Shown one piece after another: positions 6,366-7,038 of a stretch of DNA of 7,038 nucleotides. The stretch covers positions 1-7,038 of the forward strand of contig CAZRTZ010000091.1 of assembly GCA_964603155.1 (NCBI GenBank), written 5' to 3'. A program made the translations under genes and the position numbers. Numbering within the stretch: the stretch's first letter is position 1; the number at the start of each line of letters is the position of its first letter. Source of the stretch: VAUL01 sp964603155. GTDB taxonomy: Bacteria; Desulfobacterota; Desulfuromonadia; Desulfuromonadales; BM103. The notes beneath the pieces were generated by a model, which saw only the letters and a program-made list of their open reading frames with translations, ran no database searches and was not told where the DNA came from.

Positions 6366-6908
6366 ATGGCCAACAGTGAACACCACGATTACGATGGCAT
6401 TACAGAAGACCGCGAGCAGCGTCCGCCGGTTTACTTTACCGTGCTCTTTTACGGGCTGATCGTCTGGGGAGTGGCGTTCAGCGCCTTCTACCTCCTCTCC
6501 GGCTGGAGTTCCGACACCGAGTTCCAGGCCAGGATGCAGGCCCACCAGGCCCAGTACAAGGGGGAGACAGCGCCGGTGGCCAAGGCGACCAAACCCGCAC
6601 CGACTGCGCCCAAAACCCCGGAACCGGTCAGCGCGCCAGCAGCCGTAGCCGCGGCCCCCGGCGCCAAGATCGACGCAAAAACCTTGTTCGAGGGGAAATG
6701 TACCGGCTGTCATGGCGCCGGCGGCAAGGGCGGCTTCGGCCCGGACCTGACCGCCCCGGCCGACAGGTACGAGTACGGCAAGAACCGCCAGGCCTTGTTC
6801 ATGAGCATCGAGGAAGGGCGCGGCAATGGCAAGATGCCGGCGTTCAAGGGACAACTCAGGCGCGAGGAGATTTATGCCATCGCCGATTATATCCTGACGC
6901 TCAAGTAA
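6366..6908 (+). CDS. ccoP: cbb3 oxidase subunit CcoP, short monoheme form
   Basis: A membrane-bound cytochrome c subunit, 180 residues where classical CcoP has roughly 300. The N-terminus has the CcoP signature (HHDYDGITEDREQRPPVYF, residues 6-24), then one transmembrane helix (about 22-44). Residues 66-99 form a Pro/Ala/Lys-rich linker in place of the first heme domain. A single C-terminal cytochrome c domain follows, with CTGCH at 112-116 and axial Met157 in GKMPAF. CcoP usually carries two hemes; here the second CXXCH is absent, while CcoO has gained one. The ATG at 6366 follows GGAG by six bases and fits the family N-terminus; an upstream in-frame ATG at 6273 lies inside ccoQ and is unlikely. 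It is 16 bases after ccoQ and ends the visible operon. The family call is sure, the altered layout is seen directly. Confidence 0.93.
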   Translation: MANSEHHDYDGITEDREQRPPVYFTVLFYGLIVWGVAFSAFYLLSGWSSDTEFQARMQAHQAQYKGETAPVAKATKPAPTAPKTPEPVSAPAAVAAAPGAKIDAKTLFEGKCTGCHGAGGKGGFGPDLTAPADRYEYGKNRQALFMSIEEGRGNGKMPAFKGQLRREEIYAIADYILTLK

Positions 6909-6924
6909 CCCGGCTCTCCATCGG

Positions 6925-6958
6925 ACATGGGGACAGAAATGCCATTCTGTCCCCATGT
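6925..6958. repeat. Perfect hairpin: terminator of cco or REP-like palindrome
   Basis: Arms ACATGGGGACAGAA (6925-6938) and TTCTGTCCCCATGT (6945-6958) are perfect reverse complements of 14 bases around a six-base loop (ATGCCA). The hairpin starts 16 bases after the ccoP stop and is followed by a short, broken T-rich stretch (TTCATTTTCC), which makes it a fair but not textbook intrinsic terminator. The GGGGACAGA/TCTGTCCCC core resembles palindromes that I recall as dispersed REP-type elements in several proteobacterial genomes; this is recollection, not a search. A role as both is possible. Confidence 0.7.
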
Positions 6959-6982
6959 TCATTTTCCAGGTAACAGGTATTG

Positions 6983-7025
6983 ACCCAGTCCCCAGTCCCC
7001 AGCCCCCAACCCCCGCCCCGGCCCC
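6983..7025. repeat. Degenerate CCCCAGT heptamer tract, G-quadruplex prone on the minus strand
   Basis: Units of seven bases (ACCCAGT, CCCCAGT, CCCCAGC, CCCCAAC, CCCCGCC) run in phase from 6983 to 7017 and decay into CCGGCCCCG. Seven C-runs of three to five bases separated by one to three bases occur between 6984 and 7025, so the minus strand fits a G-quadruplex pattern. There is no gene in 6909-7038; the rest of that stretch holds only the hairpin. Confidence 0.6.
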
Positions 7026-7038
7026 GACTCCTCGGCCC

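Noticed and set aside
5643..6962. Long open frame on the minus strand (439 codons) opposite ccoO, ccoQ and ccoP
   Set aside because: It is antisense to three well-supported genes, its translation shows no domain logic and is rich in Gly/Arg/Leu, as expected of a shadow frame in GC-rich DNA.
6983..7025. CRISPR array
   Set aside because: Units are seven bases with no spacers; a simple tandem tract, not a repeat-spacer array.

Overview
The window looks like chromosomal DNA from a GC-rich, respiring bacterium. Several traits together suggest a Desulfuromonadales/Geobacter-like organism: an atypical cbb3 oxidase with rearranged c-heme domains, a stand-alone receiver-PilZ protein, a HypF hydrogenase-maturation gene, and C-rich heptamer repeats. 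This taxonomic call is inference from gene types and protein style; no database search was possible.

Leftward half (minus strand, read from 3666 down to 1). Four genes lie head to tail: a membrane sensor histidine kinase (GTG start), a long-chain polyprenyl diphosphate synthase (ispB type, quinone side chain), a receiver-PilZ protein whose receiver lacks the phosphoacceptor aspartate, and the 5' end of hypF, which runs off the window. The gaps are short (about 63, 72 and 19 bases). They could be one operon, but a sigma70-like promoter lies between the kinase and ispB. hypF has no ATG, GTG or TTG start in a sensible place and seems to start at CTG behind a good Shine-Dalgarno sequence.

Divergent intergenic region (3667-3920). 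It holds a near-consensus sigma70 promoter for the rightward operon (TTGACA, 17-base spacer, TATATT), a weaker second promoter-like pair downstream, a weak extended -10 candidate for the kinase gene, and a perfect 6+6 inverted repeat over that -10.

Rightward half (plus strand, 3921-6908). This is a ccoNOQP operon for a cbb3-type cytochrome c oxidase: CcoN (catalytic heme-copper subunit), CcoO with an extra C-terminal cytochrome c domain, a 46-residue CcoQ overlapping the ccoO stop by one base, and a short CcoP with only one c-heme. The total of three c-type hemes is that of a classical cbb3 oxidase, but one heme domain sits on CcoO instead of CcoP. CcoN keeps all six heme and CuB histidines and the active-site Tyr, but has Gln where a highly conserved Glu near heme b3 is expected.

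Right end (6909-7038). It has a perfect 14-bp-stem hairpin that may be a terminator or a REP-like palindrome. This is followed by a degenerate CCCCAGT-type heptamer tract, which is G-quadruplex prone on the minus strand.

Functionally the window pairs terminal oxygen reduction (cco) with quinone side-chain synthesis (ispB) and regulatory proteins. No direct regulatory link between the two halves is shown by the sequence. I see no large unknown multi-gene system; the novelty lies in the altered residues and domain layout of known families.
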